The notes under the pieces were generated by a model. That model saw nothing but the letters and a program-made list of their open reading frames with translations, did no database searches and was not told the DNA's origin. Position numbers and translations under genes: made by a program. Shown piece by piece: positions 62,942-64,000 of a stretch of 64,000 nt of DNA. How positions within the stretch are numbered: the first letter of the stretch is position 1; every line of letters begins with the position of its first letter. This stretch comes from Monosporascus cannonballus (Eukaryota > Ascomycota > Sordariomycetes > Xylariales), in NCBI GenBank assembly GCA_004154925.1, contig QJNS01000020.1, positions 186,001 to 250,000 on the forward strand, read 5' to 3'.

Positions 62942-64000
62942 ATGGGGTGGTCAACTAAGAAAGACAGACGGTGGACTAAGAAGGACATAAGGTGGACTTG
63001 TGTGAGTTATGCTTCTTGGTGGCGCGTTCATAGCCTGACCAGGAGCTCATTGGCTGGGCTAGCTAATGTTAACATAGGCGGAATGCGGGCATGGCAACAA
63101 TTCCTACATCTACGATCCCTATTGTCCGAGTTGTAATACACGCCAGTACACCTCATCTAGCTTCTGGAGCCGTAAGGACAATGCCCGCCTGCTATATGAC
63201 GGGCCTCCAGTGCCCCAAGAGGAGAGGAAGGCTCTACCAACCGCCTCCGATTCCCCTAAACCGCCAGATTCGGCTCTAAAGTTCGATGATATCCTGTACG
63301 ACGTTAACAGCCACCTATCAGATAGTGGCTATGGCTCTCTTGGTAGAGAGACGTCGCTTGATTCCCCGGAGCTTCCCGGGGATTTTGACCTTCTTGCTCT
63401 TCTAGGGGATGGACAGGCGGTTGACGCCGCGGAGGTGTCAGGGCCCAAATCAGGGCAGTTCCAAATTACGGACACTTCTTCAAGTGGACATGATGTCACA
63501 CCATGCGTCTCGTCCATTATCCAGAGTGACAGTCCCGCGATGAGCACGGATGGGGAACCCGAACCGCCCACCTCTCCTATTTCGCCTCCGGTGCCCGCTC
63601 CAAGGGATGTAACGGGCCTCGAATGGCTCCTGCCACTTCGAAACCACCCGTTCTTCCCGGAAATACTCCAGGCCTGGAATAACTTTATTCAACATGTCAC
63701 GGGGAGTGGCGACCAGGAAACTCCGCGAGCCCCTTCCGCGTCAGTGGAGCCTTCGTTCCCGAGCCAGAGCTCCTCGTCAACATCATCAAGCCAGGGCAAG
63801 AGAAAGAGATCATTGGGTGACGACATCGACGATAACGGGCTGCGGCCCTCGAAAACGCGAGCTCAACACAGACCGCCACCAGGGCCGGGGGAGGACAGAC
63901 ACTTCGCGTGCCATTTTCTCAAGCTGGACGTGAAGACATACCACCAGTGTCTCGGTGTCAGCTTCAAGGACATGCGGACGACGACGCAGCACCTACGTCA
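62942..64000 (+). CDS. Zinc-ribbon / C2H2-like fungal protein, 5' part, cut by window end
   Basis: Exon 1 is 62942-63001 and exon 2 runs from 63078 past the window end, open for 307 codons. The intron (76 bp) has GTGAGT, a branch-like gctaat and TAG. The ATG has an in-frame stop 18 codons upstream. Joined, the N-terminus holds WTCAECGHGN...YCPSCNTRQ, two CxxC pairs that could bind zinc; the first pair is made only by splicing. Then comes a Ser/Pro/Asp-rich disordered region with HLSDSGYGSLGRETS, a likely nuclear localisation signal (KRKRS), and finally FACHFLKLD...HQCLGVSFKDM...QHLR. This last part I recognise as the start of a C2H2-like domain common in fungal proteins (FACPF...C..... then helix with His). 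Exon 1 contains a tandem motif of the W-T-K-K-D type. Probably nuclear; function unknown. Confidence 0.7.

Overview
This window looks like nuclear DNA of a filamentous ascomycete (Pezizomycotina, perhaps a Sordariomycete; the class is inference). The reasons are: short introns with GTAAGT/GTGAGT-type donors, a very AT-rich block of LTR retrotransposons with the CpA-to-TpA bias of repeat-induced point mutation (RIP), an AA9 polysaccharide monooxygenase with a CBM1 tail, Zn2Cys6 regulators, a CYP52-like P450, an App1-type phosphatidate phosphatase and a CLN3/Btn1 protein. No tRNA or rRNA was recognised. Gene order does not suggest an operon or an obvious biosynthetic cluster.

Layout. 1-2.5 kb: no convincing gene. 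2517-2732: probable solo LTR. 3006-17412: a RIP-degraded Ty3/gypsy-type chromovirus (element A, coding on the minus strand) whose 5' LTR is interrupted by a second, oppositely oriented copy of the same family (element B, 10123-17388, coding on the plus strand). Target-site duplications can be read for both insertions. About 18-19 kb: a decayed gene beside the RIP block. 20841-21081: solo LTR with a perfect 5-bp target duplication. 22.5-24.2 kb: a three-exon type II membrane protein, glycosyltransferase-like. 26.4-27.1 kb: a two-exon His-rich protein. 27-34 kb: gene-poor. 34.0-35.9 kb: P450. 36.9-38.6 kb: AA9-CBM1 gene split by a solo LTR. 39.6-44.3 kb: a small DUF1115-like protein, a DUF2470 membrane protein and an unusual Zn2Cys6 protein. 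44.3-47.4 kb: gene-poor with an AT-rich tract. 47.4-57.5 kb: the most gene-dense part, with a glutathione S-transferase, App1-like phosphatase, CLN3/Btn1 and a large Zn2Cys6 factor. 57.5-62.9 kb: gene-poor with coding relics. 62942 to the end: the 5' part of a gene with a C4 zinc-ribbon-like N-terminus and a C2H2-like domain, running off the edge.

How it fits together. Intact housekeeping or accessory genes sit as islands between transposon-derived and decayed sequence. The strongest story is transposon damage: nested retroelements, three related solo LTRs, one of them inside the first exon of a secreted cellulose-active oxygenase, and a broken gene next to the RIP block whose in-frame stops are all of types that C-to-T or G-to-A change can make. 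Exon limits were placed by eye from splice consensus, reading-frame continuity and family resemblance. No alignment or search was run.
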